From Chitinophaga pinensis (GTDB lineage: Bacteria; Bacteroidota; Bacteroidia; Chitinophagales; Chitinophagaceae), in contig NZ_VOHS01000032.1 of assembly GCF_007896845.1 (NCBI RefSeq), positions 1-59,050 of the forward strand: a stretch of 59,050 nt of DNA. The letters run 5' to 3'. Position numbers and translations under genes: made by a program. Below the pieces are notes generated by a model. It had not been told where the DNA came from, ran no database searches, and saw only the letters and a list, made by a program, of their open reading frames with translations. Shown here piece by piece: positions 17,688-27,340 of the stretch. Numbering within the stretch: position 1 is the stretch's first letter; every line of letters begins with the position of its first letter.

Positions 17688-20148
17688 CTGTCAGTAGTAT
17701 TTTTTTCAGGCGCTGGTACATGAATGAAATGACCAGCAGCAGTATACCAAGGGAAATAAATGCAGCGATCTTGCCTCCTTCTGAAAGATTGCGCAGATCG
17801 AATACAAAAAGCTTCAGTAATGTGAGTGCGAAAAGGCTGATAGAGATAATACGCACCTGTTTTGACTGCCATCTGAATCCGAGGTAAATAAGGACAAAGG
17901 CAAAAGCACCCCATAATATGCTATATCCCATACGCTGACTGGTATTCTCCAGTTCTGCATGTTGTATGCCCGGACGGTAGCTTGCCAGCGCCACTATATG
18001 ATCAAGTGAAGCACTCAATACATACAATAATACGAAGGTGGCTACCCACTGAAATATGTGTATAACGTCCTTCTTACCGGATGCCTTTACGGTCAGATAT
18101 GCCTGATACAGCATGGTCAGCAGACCCACCATCAACAGATAAGACAGCAGGAAATGTGCGAGTGGTTTATTTGCTTCCAGATAGGCGGTACGCACATCGA
18201 TGATCACCCAGTTATAATATGCGATAAATACGATAAAGGATATTGCTGAAAGTATAATACCTGCCAGCTGTAGCAACGCATGCTCTTTCCTGCTACGGTA
18301 CAATACAAAAGCCAGAAACGCGTAATTGTAAATCCCCGAACAGATAGGGTTGATGGCCGGCCAGTGCACATCTGTCTGGTAATAAAGTTCCAGTATGCCT
18401 GTGGTATAAATAAGGATCACTGCCAGTAAACCAAAGGCATATCTTACCGCAGATGCCGGTATCTCAGGCAGGAACTTTTCTTCCGTTTCTTTCTTCAGCA
18501 AATGTCTGATCATAAAGACAGCTGTTGTGCATACAGCCCCGGTGATAAAGCCCTGATTCAGGAATGGCCACATATTGTGGGATTGTGCATAACGTAAGTC
18601 GCCGTATACCTGTTCCCAGTCCATCAGCAGACTGAATGTCATCAGCACAAATACAATACAGGCTGCGTATTTCATCAGAGGCAGGCGTGAACGCATGAAT
18701 AACCATAGTAGTAATACTGCTTCCGCTGCCCAGAATAAGGTGATATGATTGCCATTCAACTGTACCGGCGCCGCAAGACTCAAAAAGCTCAGGGTAAGAC
18801 CAATCAGCAGATAGATCAGGTTTTTATCAGCATGCTGATTACGATACAGAGAGTATGCAAAAATGAAATTGAATATGGCAATGCATGCAGTGAACAAACC
18901 CTGGAACATGCCATGCTGTATGTGTGAAAGTATCAGCATACCTGCTGCATAATACAGGAAGGTGTTACTCAGCAGGACTATGATCTCCGTCGCCTTAAAT
19001 GGTACGCGCTGCTTCAGATTATTCACCACATTCATCAGGAAGAATATGATATAGAACAGTGTTGCAAATACAAGCGCCGTTATATAAGGAGGTGTTGCCT
19101 GTTTGACGGCTCCGATTAATAACCAGCTACCAAACAGGATGATGGTCGCCGCATAGCTGATAATGTTAACAATATTCCACTTCTTATAGTATGCCAGTAT
19201 CAGCATACCCACATTCAGGATCAGTATGTAACTAAATAAAACAGTTGCATTGCCTGCACCGGTGCTTATCAGTAAAGGAGAAGAGAATCCGCCTAATATA
19301 GCAAATACGGCCAGCTCCTTTCTGTCATAGCTGAGTGAAAGTACGACTGTAAATGCGGTGATCAGTATCATCATGATAAAAGCCAGTGTCTGACTGATCA
19401 GGTGATACTGCTGAAAAGCAATAGTAATACTGAAATATAACACAGCTACACCACCGCCTACCAGCACGGAGCTGAAAGCATTGAATGTTTTGCGCAAACG
19501 ATGTGCAACGCCGATCAGGATACCTCCACAAAGAATACCGATGAAGGTACGACCGGTTTCATTGATCCAGTTGTTATCTATCGCATATTTCAGGAAGAAA
19601 CCGATACCGATAACGAGTATGGCAATACCAATTTTGTTGAACAGGTTCTCCCCGATAAATTTCTCCAGATCCGGATTTTTTTCCCAGAAGGATGGTGTAG
19701 GTTCCATCGGTGGCGCGGGCGTAAAGGCGGCGGCCTGTTCTGATACACCGGAAATATCTGCAGTGCCGGATGCTTCGTTTTCAACCGGCGTTGCGTCATA
19801 AGCAGTAAATGCTGCTTCTGATGCAGGAGTAGCAGATACTGGTTCCGGGGTAGCCGGGATGTCTATGACAGGTGTTACTGTTACCGGTGGTGGAGGCGGA
19901 GGGGGTACATCTTCAACAATAGGTGGTGGTGTATAAGGTCTGGACTCCGGTCTGACAGTTGCTTGTCTGTCCCAATCATGGCGTGGTGTATACGCTTCGC
20001 TGGCGGAAGGTGGACCTGTTTCCTGTTGTTGTCGCAGTAGCCGCTCCAGTTTATATTCGAGCTCCACGAGTTTACTTTTGAGAGCGTTCCCCGTGTTAAT
20101 AACAATGATCAGGATTACAATTAGCAGGATGAACGTAATTACAGCCAT
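17665..20148 (-). CDS. DUF2339 polytopic membrane protein
   Basis: An 827-residue integral membrane protein. It starts with one membrane helix (about 3-20), then a coiled/charged stretch and a proline-rich linker (about 60-140) with a run of PPPPPP. From about residue 165 many consecutive membrane helices follow. DUF2339 hallmarks are FWEKNPDLEKFIGENLFNKIG, GILCGGILIG, LAVFAILGGFSSPLL and HITLFWAAEAVLLLW. Function of the family is not established. It overlaps the DUF3999-like gene by 23 bp. Confidence 0.88.
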   Translation of the reverse strand: MAVITFILLIVILIIVINTGNALKSKLVELEYKLERLLRQQQETGPPSASEAYTPRHDWDRQATVRPESRPYTPPPIVEDVPPPPPPPVTVTPVIDIPATPEPVSATPASEAAFTAYDATPVENEASGTADISGVSEQAAAFTPAPPMEPTPSFWEKNPDLEKFIGENLFNKIGIAILVIGIGFFLKYAIDNNWINETGRTFIGILCGGILIGVAHRLRKTFNAFSSVLVGGGVAVLYFSITIAFQQYHLISQTLAFIMMILITAFTVVLSLSYDRKELAVFAILGGFSSPLLISTGAGNATVLFSYILILNVGMLILAYYKKWNIVNIISYAATIILFGSWLLIGAVKQATPPYITALVFATLFYIIFFLMNVVNNLKQRVPFKATEIIVLLSNTFLYYAAGMLILSHIQHGMFQGLFTACIAIFNFIFAYSLYRNQHADKNLIYLLIGLTLSFLSLAAPVQLNGNHITLFWAAEAVLLLWLFMRSRLPLMKYAACIVFVLMTFSLLMDWEQVYGDLRYAQSHNMWPFLNQGFITGAVCTTAVFMIRHLLKKETEEKFLPEIPASAVRYAFGLLAVILIYTTGILELYYQTDVHWPAINPICSGIYNYAFLAFVLYRSRKEHALLQLAGIILSAISFIVFIAYYNWVIIDVRTAYLEANKPLAHFLLSYLLMVGLLTMLYQAYLTVKASGKKDVIHIFQWVATFVLLYVLSASLDHIVALASYRPGIQHAELENTSQRMGYSILWGAFAFVLIYLGFRWQSKQVRIISISLFALTLLKLFVFDLRNLSEGGKIAAFISLGILLLVISFMYQRLKKILLTDEDKTAS

Positions 20149-20474
20149 AAGCTATAGGTATTTAATGGGAGTATTGCATGAATATAGTTGATAATTGATA
20201 AAAAGCCCCGCATTCAAAGGAACACGAGGCTATATCAACATTGCAACTGAGTAAACGAATTGTTGATGGATTTCAGGAGCAACACGTGCCAGATATTATG
20301 CTGCAGGTTGTTTGCCTTGTGCTGATCGTCGTCAATGACAAAAGGGGTAAAACGACCTGTCATACGTGAATATATATCGGTATAAATGCGACCTTACTCT
20401 CTAGTACTCAACAAATATATTCTATTTTTTAATATAAAGTAGTCTTTTTTTTCGTGTGGATATCTCTATAATAA
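20149..20474. other. Gene-free interval upstream of the DUF2339 gene
   Basis: About 325 bases holding the DUF2339 promoter side and a weak, imperfect hairpin near 20199-20231 (agccccg / cgaggct). No reading frame, RNA gene or repeat is supported. Confidence 0.5.
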
Positions 20475-20506
20475 AACCACCCGCTGTAGTCGTACAGCGG
20501 GTGGTT
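20475..20506 (-). terminator. Hairpin terminator after the SDR gene
   Basis: Perfect 14-bp arms aaccacccgctgta / tacagcgggtggtt with a 4-base loop; on the minus strand it continues into TTTTAT. Confidence 0.85.
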
Positions 20507-20531
20507 CAGCGGCTTTGGGCCGAAAGGAAAG

Positions 20532-21374
20532 TTATTTGAAATCTGTAGAAAGGGTTACTTCACGGTTAGCCGCAATGCCCTTCTGTAGCATATCTATCTT
20601 ATAATTGGCAAACTGCAGTGCATCCGAACCCAGTAGCAGACGCAAAGGGGCTTCTGCAGCTGTTGAGGTAGCAATCATGACTGCTGCCAGTTTTGCCGGA
20701 TCGCCCAATTGTGTACCGGGTACTTCCTCTTTATGTTTACGTTTCTCCTCCTGAATAGCGCTGTACGCTGCTATCGGATGTTCCGGAACCGTAATAGAAC
20801 CGCTGCTCAGGAAGTTTGTACGTACATATCCGGGTTCGATAATGGTTACCTGTATACCGAATGGTTGTACTTCCTGTGCCAGTGCTTCAGAAATACCCTC
20901 CACAGCGAATTTACTGCCACAGTAGAGGCCCCAGCCACCACCTGCAATCAATCCAAATACGCTGGAGATATTGAATATGCGACCGCTGCCTGCCGCACGC
21001 ATGTGTGGTAATACGGCACGGGTCACGTTCAGCAGCCCAAACACATTGATATCAAAAATAGCCTGCGCTTCTTTGGCAGACGTTTCTTCTATACCACCTA
21101 TCAGACCATAACCTGCATTATTCACCAGTACATCAATAGATTTGAACTGTCCGATAGTGGCATCTACCGCCTTTGCAATGCTTGTTTCATCATTCAGGTC
21201 AACCTGTAAAGGGAGGAACTGTGCGGAATTATTCCCTACCGCTTTTTTTAATGTATCGAGGTGACGGCCGGTAGCGGCTACGTTATATCCTGCTGCAAGT
21301 AACTGATTCACCAGTTCAAGACCAATACCCTGCGAACAGCCTGTTACAAACCATGTTTTTCTTTGTGTGTCCAT
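20532..21374 (-). CDS. SDR-family oxidoreductase
   Basis: Classical short-chain dehydrogenase of 280 residues. It has the cofactor motif TGCSQGIG (12-19), NNAG in DVLVNNAGYGLIGG, the catalytic serine in FNISSVFG and YCGSK as the YxxxK pair, followed by IEPGYVRTNF. Substrate unknown. The AraC-type regulator gene lies just upstream on the same strand (86 bp away), a common arrangement in which the regulator controls the dehydrogenase. It ends at a strong hairpin. Confidence 0.88.
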   Translation of the reverse strand: MDTQRKTWFVTGCSQGIGLELVNQLLAAGYNVAATGRHLDTLKKAVGNNSAQFLPLQVDLNDETSIAKAVDATIGQFKSIDVLVNNAGYGLIGGIEETSAKEAQAIFDINVFGLLNVTRAVLPHMRAAGSGRIFNISSVFGLIAGGGWGLYCGSKFAVEGISEALAQEVQPFGIQVTIIEPGYVRTNFLSSGSITVPEHPIAAYSAIQEEKRKHKEEVPGTQLGDPAKLAAVMIATSTAAEAPLRLLLGSDALQFANYKIDMLQKGIAANREVTLSTDFK

Positions 21375-21460
21375 AATTCTGATGTTTTAATTTTATGACA
21401 CAAAGGAACAGACATTCACCCGGCCGGGGCTTGATCAAACCGTAACAATACTTGTGAGTT

Positions 21461-22398
21461 TCAAATATTCACCTGCGACAGGGCATTTTTCCGGAATCTG
21501 GAAGGAGAGACATGTGCTTTTTTATTGAAAAAGGAGGTAAAGGCAGCATGTTCTGAGAACCCAAGCGCATAACTGATGGCATTGATATCCCAGTCTGTTT
21601 GCAGTAACAGTACTTTGGCCTCATATAGTAATCTGTCCTGAATATGTTCCCGCAGGGTCTTGCCGGTCTGGTTCCTCACCAGCGTATTCAGGTAATTAGG
21701 GTGTACATTCAGCCGGTCGGCAAACTCTCCGGCTGTTTTCATCTTAACAACGTCATCCGGCGTTTTACCTGAAAATTGGTTTCCAACAACGACAGAAAAC
21801 CGTGTATATACCGATAATTATCCGGAACGGCCGAATTGACGAGGTTTCTGCCCGCCCTTTGGCTTTCCAGCAATATCATCTGCAGATGCAGCAGGATGGC
21901 CTGTTTTTTATCTTCGTTTTGTCCACGGTCTTCTTCCCATATCAGTTCAAATGACCTGTTGATATTGACCGATTGCTGCTCCGTCAGCTGAATGACAGCA
22001 TTGGCTGGCTGGAAGAAAGGATAATTCCTGAACAGTTGCAGTAAATGTGTTTCCTGTGTAAAGTATGCGGGATGGATCAGGCAAAAGTGTCCGCCCGTTT
22101 CTGCGGATGTTGTCTGCCATGACATGATTTCATCAGGATGCAGAAAGGCAATCTCCCCTGCATTCATCAGGTATTGATGCAGGCCGACAGTAAGAACACC
22201 CGTTCCTGCTGTCATATGAAAGATCTTGTAAAACTGCCGGCGGTTAGGGGAGATGTAGTCCTTTACAGGATAACGTTCCCTGTTTTCCACACTGAAGTAT
22301 TTTGCATCAAGCGGATAGAGTTCCACATTTAGAAAGGGAACTTTGAAATTTTCATTTGCAAAACTTTCCAGCCCAAGGCGCGGCACATCTTTTTCCAT
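21461..22398 (-). CDS. AraC-family transcriptional regulator, split by a one-base frameshift
   Basis: Two overlapping frames form one regulator of about 312 residues. The N-terminal part (from ATG 22398) is a cupin-like sensor (FHMTAGTGVLTVGLHQY, GEIAFLHPDEI). The C-terminal part carries the AraC DNA-binding domain: FADRLNVHPNYLNTLVRNQTG and INAISYALGFSEHAAFTSFFNK. The frame breaks at about 21768, where restoring one G (coding strand) gives ...ETNFQGKTPDDVVKMKT... and joins both halves. It lies upstream of the SDR gene on the same strand and divergent from modA, so it may act on either side. A base-call error is more likely than a true lesion. Confidence 0.82.
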
Positions 22399-22504
22399 AC
22401 TGAAAATTACGATTTTTATCAGCGCTACGCGCAATAATGCATAACTACAGCCTGATGCCTGCACCGTCGTTGATGTCGTGGATGCTGACTCCTGAAGTAA
22501 TGAG

Positions 22505-22536
22505 TTGCTTTGTCGTTATTAATATTGTTAAATTTG
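22505..22536 (+). promoter_or_regulatory. Candidate promoter of the modABC operon
   Basis: TTG (22505-22507), then 21 bases, then TAAATTTG (22529-22536), an exact TAnnTTTG. It is 60 bp upstream of the modA ATG. Spacing is about one base longer than usual for Bacteroidota promoters. Confidence 0.5.
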
Positions 22537-22596
22537 GTATATAAATGGCCGGTAAACATGGTATGCTAACCGATTTATTGACCAGAACTACAAATT

Positions 22597-23352
22597 ATGA
22601 AGAAACTATTCTTTGTTTTTATACTCAGCCTTGCTGTAATACAATTATCCGCACAGGCGAAACTAACCGTCGCTGTTGCTGCGAATATGCAATACACGAT
22701 CAAGGCCCTGATAGCAGAATATAACAAGACAGACAAAACAAAGATAGATGTGGTGACAGGCGCTTCCGGTGGTCTCACCCAACAGATCATGCACGGGGCT
22801 CCTTTTGACATTTTTGTATCGGCGGACAAAGACTTTCCGCAAAAACTGGCTGAGAACCGTTTTACACTATTGCCGCCAAAAGTATATGCGCAGGGGTTGC
22901 TGGTGTTATGGAGTGCAAAGCCCGGTATTCGTCCGGATGCTGCTATGAAAGTATTGCTGGGTGCAAACATTAAAAGCATCGCGATCGCCAATCCGAAGAC
23001 GGCTCCTTACGGCAGTGCCGCAGCAGCAATCCTGCAAAAATATGGCCTCTATGACAAAGTTGCCACCAGATTGATAAGAGGAGAAAGTATTACCCAGACC
23101 AGCCAGTTTATTGCCACACAAAATGCGGATATTGGTTTTACTGCAAAGTCGATTGTCATTTCTGAAGAAATGAAAGGGAAGGGTATCTGGGTGGAATTAA
23201 ATACGAAAGACTATCCGGCTATTGAACAATCAGCTGCCTTACTCAAACATGCACAGGAGAACAATAAGGCCGCCGCAGAGAAGTTCTATAATTTTCTGTA
23301 TTCAGCGAAAGCCAAAGCAATTTATCATCAGTTTGGATATATCGTAAAATGA
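22597..23352 (+). CDS. modA: Molybdate ABC transporter substrate-binding protein
   Basis: ModA captures molybdate or tungstate in the periplasm for the ModBC importer. The 251-residue protein has a signal peptide (ends QLSAQA, about residue 21), then VAVAANM, TGASGGLTQQIMHGAPFDIFVSAD, where the family's oxyanion-binding serines lie, and AIANPKTAPYGSAA. Its TGA overlaps the ATG of modB (ATGA), so translation is coupled. No molybdenum-cofactor riboswitch-like structure was apparent in the 130-bp leader. Confidence 0.92.
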   Translation: MKKLFFVFILSLAVIQLSAQAKLTVAVAANMQYTIKALIAEYNKTDKTKIDVVTGASGGLTQQIMHGAPFDIFVSADKDFPQKLAENRFTLLPPKVYAQGLLVLWSAKPGIRPDAAMKVLLGANIKSIAIANPKTAPYGSAAAAILQKYGLYDKVATRLIRGESITQTSQFIATQNADIGFTAKSIVISEEMKGKGIWVELNTKDYPAIEQSAALLKHAQENNKAAAEKFYNFLYSAKAKAIYHQFGYIVK

Positions 23353-24022
23353 TAGAACTGGATCCTATATGGCTTACCTTAAAACTGGCATTGAACACGA
23401 CACTGATATTGTTCATTGTGGCAGTGCCTTTAGCTTATTTGTTAGCTGTGAAGAAGACGGTGTTCAGTCTCCTGATTGAAGCCATCGTCAGTATGCCGCT
23501 GGTATTGCCCCCGACAGTGATCGGCTTTTATCTCCTGCTGGCGTTTAGCCCTGCAAATTTTTCGGTCATTGGCTGGAGGAGACGTTTGACGTACGTGTCG
23601 TGTTTTCTTATAGTGGTTTGCTGATTGCTTCGGTTATTTATAGTCTGCCGTTTATGGTGCATCCTGTTCAATCGGGTTTTTCATCATTACCACCAAGTCT
23701 GAGAGAAGCCAGTTACTCTTTGGGCAAGTCGAAATGGGAGACTTTCTTACGAGTACTGTTACCTAATATCAAACCATCCTTATTAACAGGTATCGTACTG
23801 ACATTTGCACATACTGTGGGTGAGTTTGGTGTGGTATTGATGATCGGAGGGAATATACCCGGTAAAACCCGTACAGGTTCTATCGCTATCTACGACGAAG
23901 TAGAAGCCTTCAATTACCACAATGCGAATGTTTATGCCGGTATCCTGCTGGCCTTGTCTTTTTCTATCCTGTTAGTGCTCTATGCATTCAACCGGAAGGC
24001 AGGACAGTCAAAATTTTATTAA
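23349..24022 (+). CDS. modB: Molybdate ABC transporter permease, split by a one-base frameshift
   Basis: The permease is in two frames joined at the T-run 23558-23562. With six T's instead of five, the sequence reads NFFGHWLEETFDVRVVFSYSGLL and gives one protein of about 224 residues, the usual ModB length. It has several membrane helices and the ATPase-coupling loop EASYSLGKSKWETFLRVLLP, followed by GEFGVVLMIGGNIPG. It overlaps modA by 4 bp and precedes modC by 24 bp. Homopolymer length and the intact operon argue for a sequencing error over a null allele. Confidence 0.85.
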
Positions 24023-24046
24023 TCTTCCAATAGCTATATACAGCTT

Positions 24047-24895
24047 ATGATTGATTTCGCTTTACAGAAGACTTTACATACTGCAGAGGGAGAAATGCCA
24101 TTCAATGTCAGCGCACGCATTGAAAGAGGGCAATTTGTAGGCTTGTATGGGGTATCAGGGGCAGGAAAGACTTCCGTATTGCGTATGCTGGCGGGGTTTA
24201 TGAAACCGGATAATGGTTATATAAAAGTGGGGAGCGACTTTTGGTTTTATGGTGAAGAAGCGTTTCATATGCCGGCACAACATAGGAGTATCGGCTTTGT
24301 ATTTCAGGATTATGCCCTGTTTCCCAATATGAATGTGGAAGAGAATATTGCTTTCGCATTGCGAAAGAACGAGTCCCGTGTTATCGTGGATGAACTGCTT
24401 GAATTAACCGGATTGAAGAATCTTGCAAAGAGAAAAATACAGACCCTTTCCGGTGGACAGCAACAACGTGTCGCATTGGCAAGGGCTATCGCCAAAAAGC
24501 CGGCTTTATTATTACTGGATGAGCCCTTATCTGCATTGGATAGTGGTATGCGTGCACAATTACAGGAGACTTTACTGGACGTACATAAACGTTATGGGCT
24601 GACTACTATTCTGGTGAGTCATAATGCAGAGGAAATGGTGAAATTAGCAGATACGGTGATTCACCTCGAGAATGGCAGGTTTCAGCAGCAGGCGTCTCCG
24701 GCAGCATTCTTTATGAATAGTGAAGATAGTTCCGGATTGAAGGGAAGGGTAGTAGCTGTAGCCGCGAATGGAGAGGTGCTCGTACAGGTAGAGAGTGGTA
24801 TGTTACGGTTAAAATCAGCCCGGAAAGATATAGGGGTGAATGACACGGTGGATATTTCCTGTAATGTTGAAATGTATCATTTGAAGAAATTATAG
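24047..24895 (+). CDS. modC: Molybdate ABC transporter ATP-binding protein
   Basis: ModC powers molybdate import. The 282-residue protein has Walker A GVSGAGKTS (about 34-42), the Q-loop region IGFVFQDYALFP, the ABC signature LSGGQQQRVALARA, Walker B LLLLDEPLSALD, and switch HNAEE. A short C-terminal region (about 225-282) is consistent with a reduced TOBE-like regulatory domain. Third gene of modABC. Confidence 0.9.
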   Translation: MIDFALQKTLHTAEGEMPFNVSARIERGQFVGLYGVSGAGKTSVLRMLAGFMKPDNGYIKVGSDFWFYGEEAFHMPAQHRSIGFVFQDYALFPNMNVEENIAFALRKNESRVIVDELLELTGLKNLAKRKIQTLSGGQQQRVALARAIAKKPALLLLDEPLSALDSGMRAQLQETLLDVHKRYGLTTILVSHNAEEMVKLADTVIHLENGRFQQQASPAAFFMNSEDSSGLKGRVVAVAANGEVLVQVESGMLRLKSARKDIGVNDTVDISCNVEMYHLKKL

Positions 24896-24991
24896 TGTAA
24901 GTGACTAATCCCCGCCAACGTTAATTAAATGTTGCGGTATTGCATAGCAGGAAGAATGCGTTTACTTTTATTGTGTATAGCATGATCGTGA

Positions 24992-25807
24992 ATGTTCAAA
25001 AACTACGATGTGAAACAATCAGTTCAATCTCTCCTGTTTATTGTGCTTTTACTGGCAAGTGTAAAGTTATATGCCCAATCTCAGCCCCCTGCAAAATCCT
25101 GGCGTCTGATTGCCCACAGGGGCGGCGTTGTAGATAGTACAACCGATCAGAATAGTAAAGAGGCCCTGATCAGGGCAATTGCCGAAGGCTACTGGATGGT
25201 CGAAGTTGATCTGCGGATGACTAAAGACAGTGTACTGATCACTCACCACGATAAGAATTTTCGTCATTCTTTTGGTCTGGATGCCACCGTTTCTTCTATG
25301 ACCTGGGAGGCTATCAGTAAACTACGCAATGCCAATGGCTATCGTGTACAGCGGTTTGAGGAGGTGCTGGCACAATGTAAAGGGAAACTGGGAGTCATGA
25401 TAGATAATAAGCTGGAGGGAAATGATACAGCTGTCTGGACCCGGTTGATCACATTGTTGCAGCAATATGACCTGTACAAAAGCGCACTGATGATCGGTAC
25501 AGACGAATCCACCGAATACTTCACCGGGAAGATCAGGCTCAGTTGTACCCGTGAGCAGCTGGAAACCAATATCAACAGACCTGACTACAAGGCATCCAAT
25601 TATTATCTTTTTTCCGATAAGATCAGCAGAGAGGATTATGAATGGGCACACCGTCGTCATATGCTGGTGGTGGGTGTGATCAATGCGTGGGCATTTCAAC
25701 CGGGAGAAGCGGTATCCAGATCAGCGGAGCAGGCAGCCGCGCTAAAAGGTGCCGGTGTACAATGTTTTCAGATTGATGCGGAGTATTTACCCTTATTTCA
25801 ACGATAA
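24992..25807 (+). CDS. Secreted glycerophosphodiester phosphodiesterase-like protein
   Basis: A 271-residue GDPD-fold protein that probably cleaves glycerophosphodiesters outside the cytoplasm. It has a signal peptide (ends LYAQ, about residue 29), AHRGG (41-45), metal and catalytic residues in EVDLRMTKD (Glu71, Asp73) and THHDKNF (His86), and IDNKLEG as the second metal site. It follows modC by 96 bp but has no obvious link to molybdate. The substrate is not deducible. Confidence 0.85.
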   Translation: MFKNYDVKQSVQSLLFIVLLLASVKLYAQSQPPAKSWRLIAHRGGVVDSTTDQNSKEALIRAIAEGYWMVEVDLRMTKDSVLITHHDKNFRHSFGLDATVSSMTWEAISKLRNANGYRVQRFEEVLAQCKGKLGVMIDNKLEGNDTAVWTRLITLLQQYDLYKSALMIGTDESTEYFTGKIRLSCTREQLETNINRPDYKASNYYLFSDKISREDYEWAHRRHMLVVGVINAWAFQPGEAVSRSAEQAAALKGAGVQCFQIDAEYLPLFQR

Positions 25808-25904
25808 AGAAGAGCCGGGTGTATAAAAATGGCTGTTAATGAGGCCGGAAGTGAAACCGCAAGAGCGGGTAAACAGGCCAATAACCATCCCGGCTTAAAA
25901 TAAA

Positions 25905-25934
25905 AAAGCGAAACGATCTAAACCGTTTCGCTTT
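25905..25934 (-). terminator. Terminator of tRNA-Leu
   Basis: Perfect 11-bp arms aaagcgaaacg / cgtttcgcttt with an 8-base loop. On the minus strand it is followed by a T-run, immediately downstream of the tRNA. Confidence 0.85.
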
Positions 25935-25936
25935 CG

Positions 25937-26020
25937 TGCGGAAGAGGAGATTCGAACTCCCAAGCCCTTTCAGGCACTACCACCTCAAAGTAGCGCGTCT
26001 ACCAATTTCGCCACCTCCGC
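25937..26020 (-). tRNA. tRNA-Leu (anticodon GAG)
   Basis: Read on the minus strand, GCGGAGG pairs with CTTCCGC as acceptor stem (one G-U). The anticodon stem CTACT/GGTAG encloses the loop TTGAGGT, so the anticodon is GAG (reads CTC/CTT). A long variable arm (GTGCCTGAAAGGGCTT region) marks a class II tRNA, as for leucine, and GTTCGAATC gives the T-loop. The 3' CCA is not encoded. Confidence 0.95.
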
Positions 26021-26084
26021 AGCTCTGAAGTGGTGCAAAATTAATCGGTTTTTGATAACGAACAAATTTAATTAGTAATTAACA

Positions 26085-27233
26085 TCATTTTCTTAGCAGA
26101 ATTCTGAAGGTTGTTCCCTTGTTAAGCTCCGACCAGCGTACATTTAGCCGCCCTTTATGATATTCTTCAATAATTCTTTTTGCGAGGGATAATCCGAGGC
26201 CCCAACCCCTTTTTTTGGTACTAAAGCCGGGTTTGAACACTTTGTCGAAATTAGCTTTCGGGATACCTTTTCCATTATCGGTGATGTCAATAACGATATT
26301 TGTAGGATGATTTTCTATATAAAGATCGATGGTACCTTTTCCTTCCATGGCATCCAGCGCATTTTTCAGCAGATTTTCAATGACCCAGTCAAATAATGAC
26401 GGCGATATCATCGCAGGAATCTCATGTTCCTGACAATGCATGGTCAGTATTACTTTTTGTGGTGCTCTTTTACGGATATAGGTGACCATAGATTCCACCT
26501 GACTGACTACATCACGTTCTTCCAGTTGCGGTACACTGCCTATTTTAGAGAAACGTTCGGTGATAAGTTTCAGTCTGTCAACATCTTTGCGCAATTCTGT
26601 TGCTACGAGTTCATTGCCTTCATTGTCTTTCAGGATCTCTATCCATGCCTCTATGGAAGAGAGGGGAGTCCCCAGCTGGTGGGCGGTCTCTTTGGCCATA
26701 CCTACCCAGAGCAGATTCTGGGTGGCGCGGTTGGAGGTAGACAGTGCGACCAGTACGATACTGATAAACAGAGCTACAACGATCAGCTGAATATAGGGGT
26801 AATAACGTACCTGTTTCAGGATCAGGGAATCTCCGTAATAGATGTAGTTATAGAGATTGTTTTTAGCGTCGATCTCCATAATAAACGGCGGGTGCTGATT
26901 CTTAAAAGTAGTCAGCTGGTCTTCCATGTATTTGGGATTACCAGCCAGTTTGGTAGTATCAAGATTACGGGAGTCGATGATGTGACCATTCTCGTTGGTG
27001 ATAATAACGGGAATGCTGGTATTATTTGTGATAATCTCTACAGCCAGATTCAGGTTCGCTTCATCGGAAGCCTGGAGCAATTCCCGGTTGGCAGCCACCC
27101 AGGTGGCTACTTTCTTGGTTTCTTCTTCTTCCAGTTTGCTGGCGATGCTGCTTACGTACCAGATCGTACCCACAATGATGATCACCGCTGTGGATACCAG
27201 TACAAACTTCCAGCCTATAACCTGTTTAAACAT
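26085..27233 (-). CDS. Membrane sensor histidine kinase
   Basis: A 382-residue kinase. Two membrane helices (about 7-27 and 147-170) enclose an extracytoplasmic sensor segment of about 120 residues. The kinase core has H-box ETAHQLGTPLSS, N-box ENLLKNALDAM, G1 DNGKGIP, F-box region and G2 GWGLGLSLAKR. No response-regulator gene is next to it, so its partner is elsewhere. ATG 27233 gives a natural short cytoplasmic lead; 27263 is an alternative. Divergent from the glycosyltransferase gene with about 107 bp between starts. Confidence 0.88.
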   Translation of the reverse strand: MFKQVIGWKFVLVSTAVIIIVGTIWYVSSIASKLEEEETKKVATWVAANRELLQASDEANLNLAVEIITNNTSIPVIITNENGHIIDSRNLDTTKLAGNPKYMEDQLTTFKNQHPPFIMEIDAKNNLYNYIYYGDSLILKQVRYYPYIQLIVVALFISIVLVALSTSNRATQNLLWVGMAKETAHQLGTPLSSIEAWIEILKDNEGNELVATELRKDVDRLKLITERFSKIGSVPQLEERDVVSQVESMVTYIRKRAPQKVILTMHCQEHEIPAMISPSLFDWVIENLLKNALDAMEGKGTIDLYIENHPTNIVIDITDNGKGIPKANFDKVFKPGFSTKKRGWGLGLSLAKRIIEEYHKGRLNVRWSELNKGTTFRILLRK

Positions 27234-27340
27234 ACTGGGGTCTAAATTAAGTATAATGTGCAATAAGTGTAGTGTAGTCAGAAGCTATTATAATTTGTTG
27301 CATATTTGTAAGGGAAAAAATATTATTCACGCGTAAAAGA

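Noticed and set aside
22399..22596. Molybdenum-cofactor riboswitch before modA
   Set aside because: No convincing paired structure found by eye; a simple promoter fits the leader.
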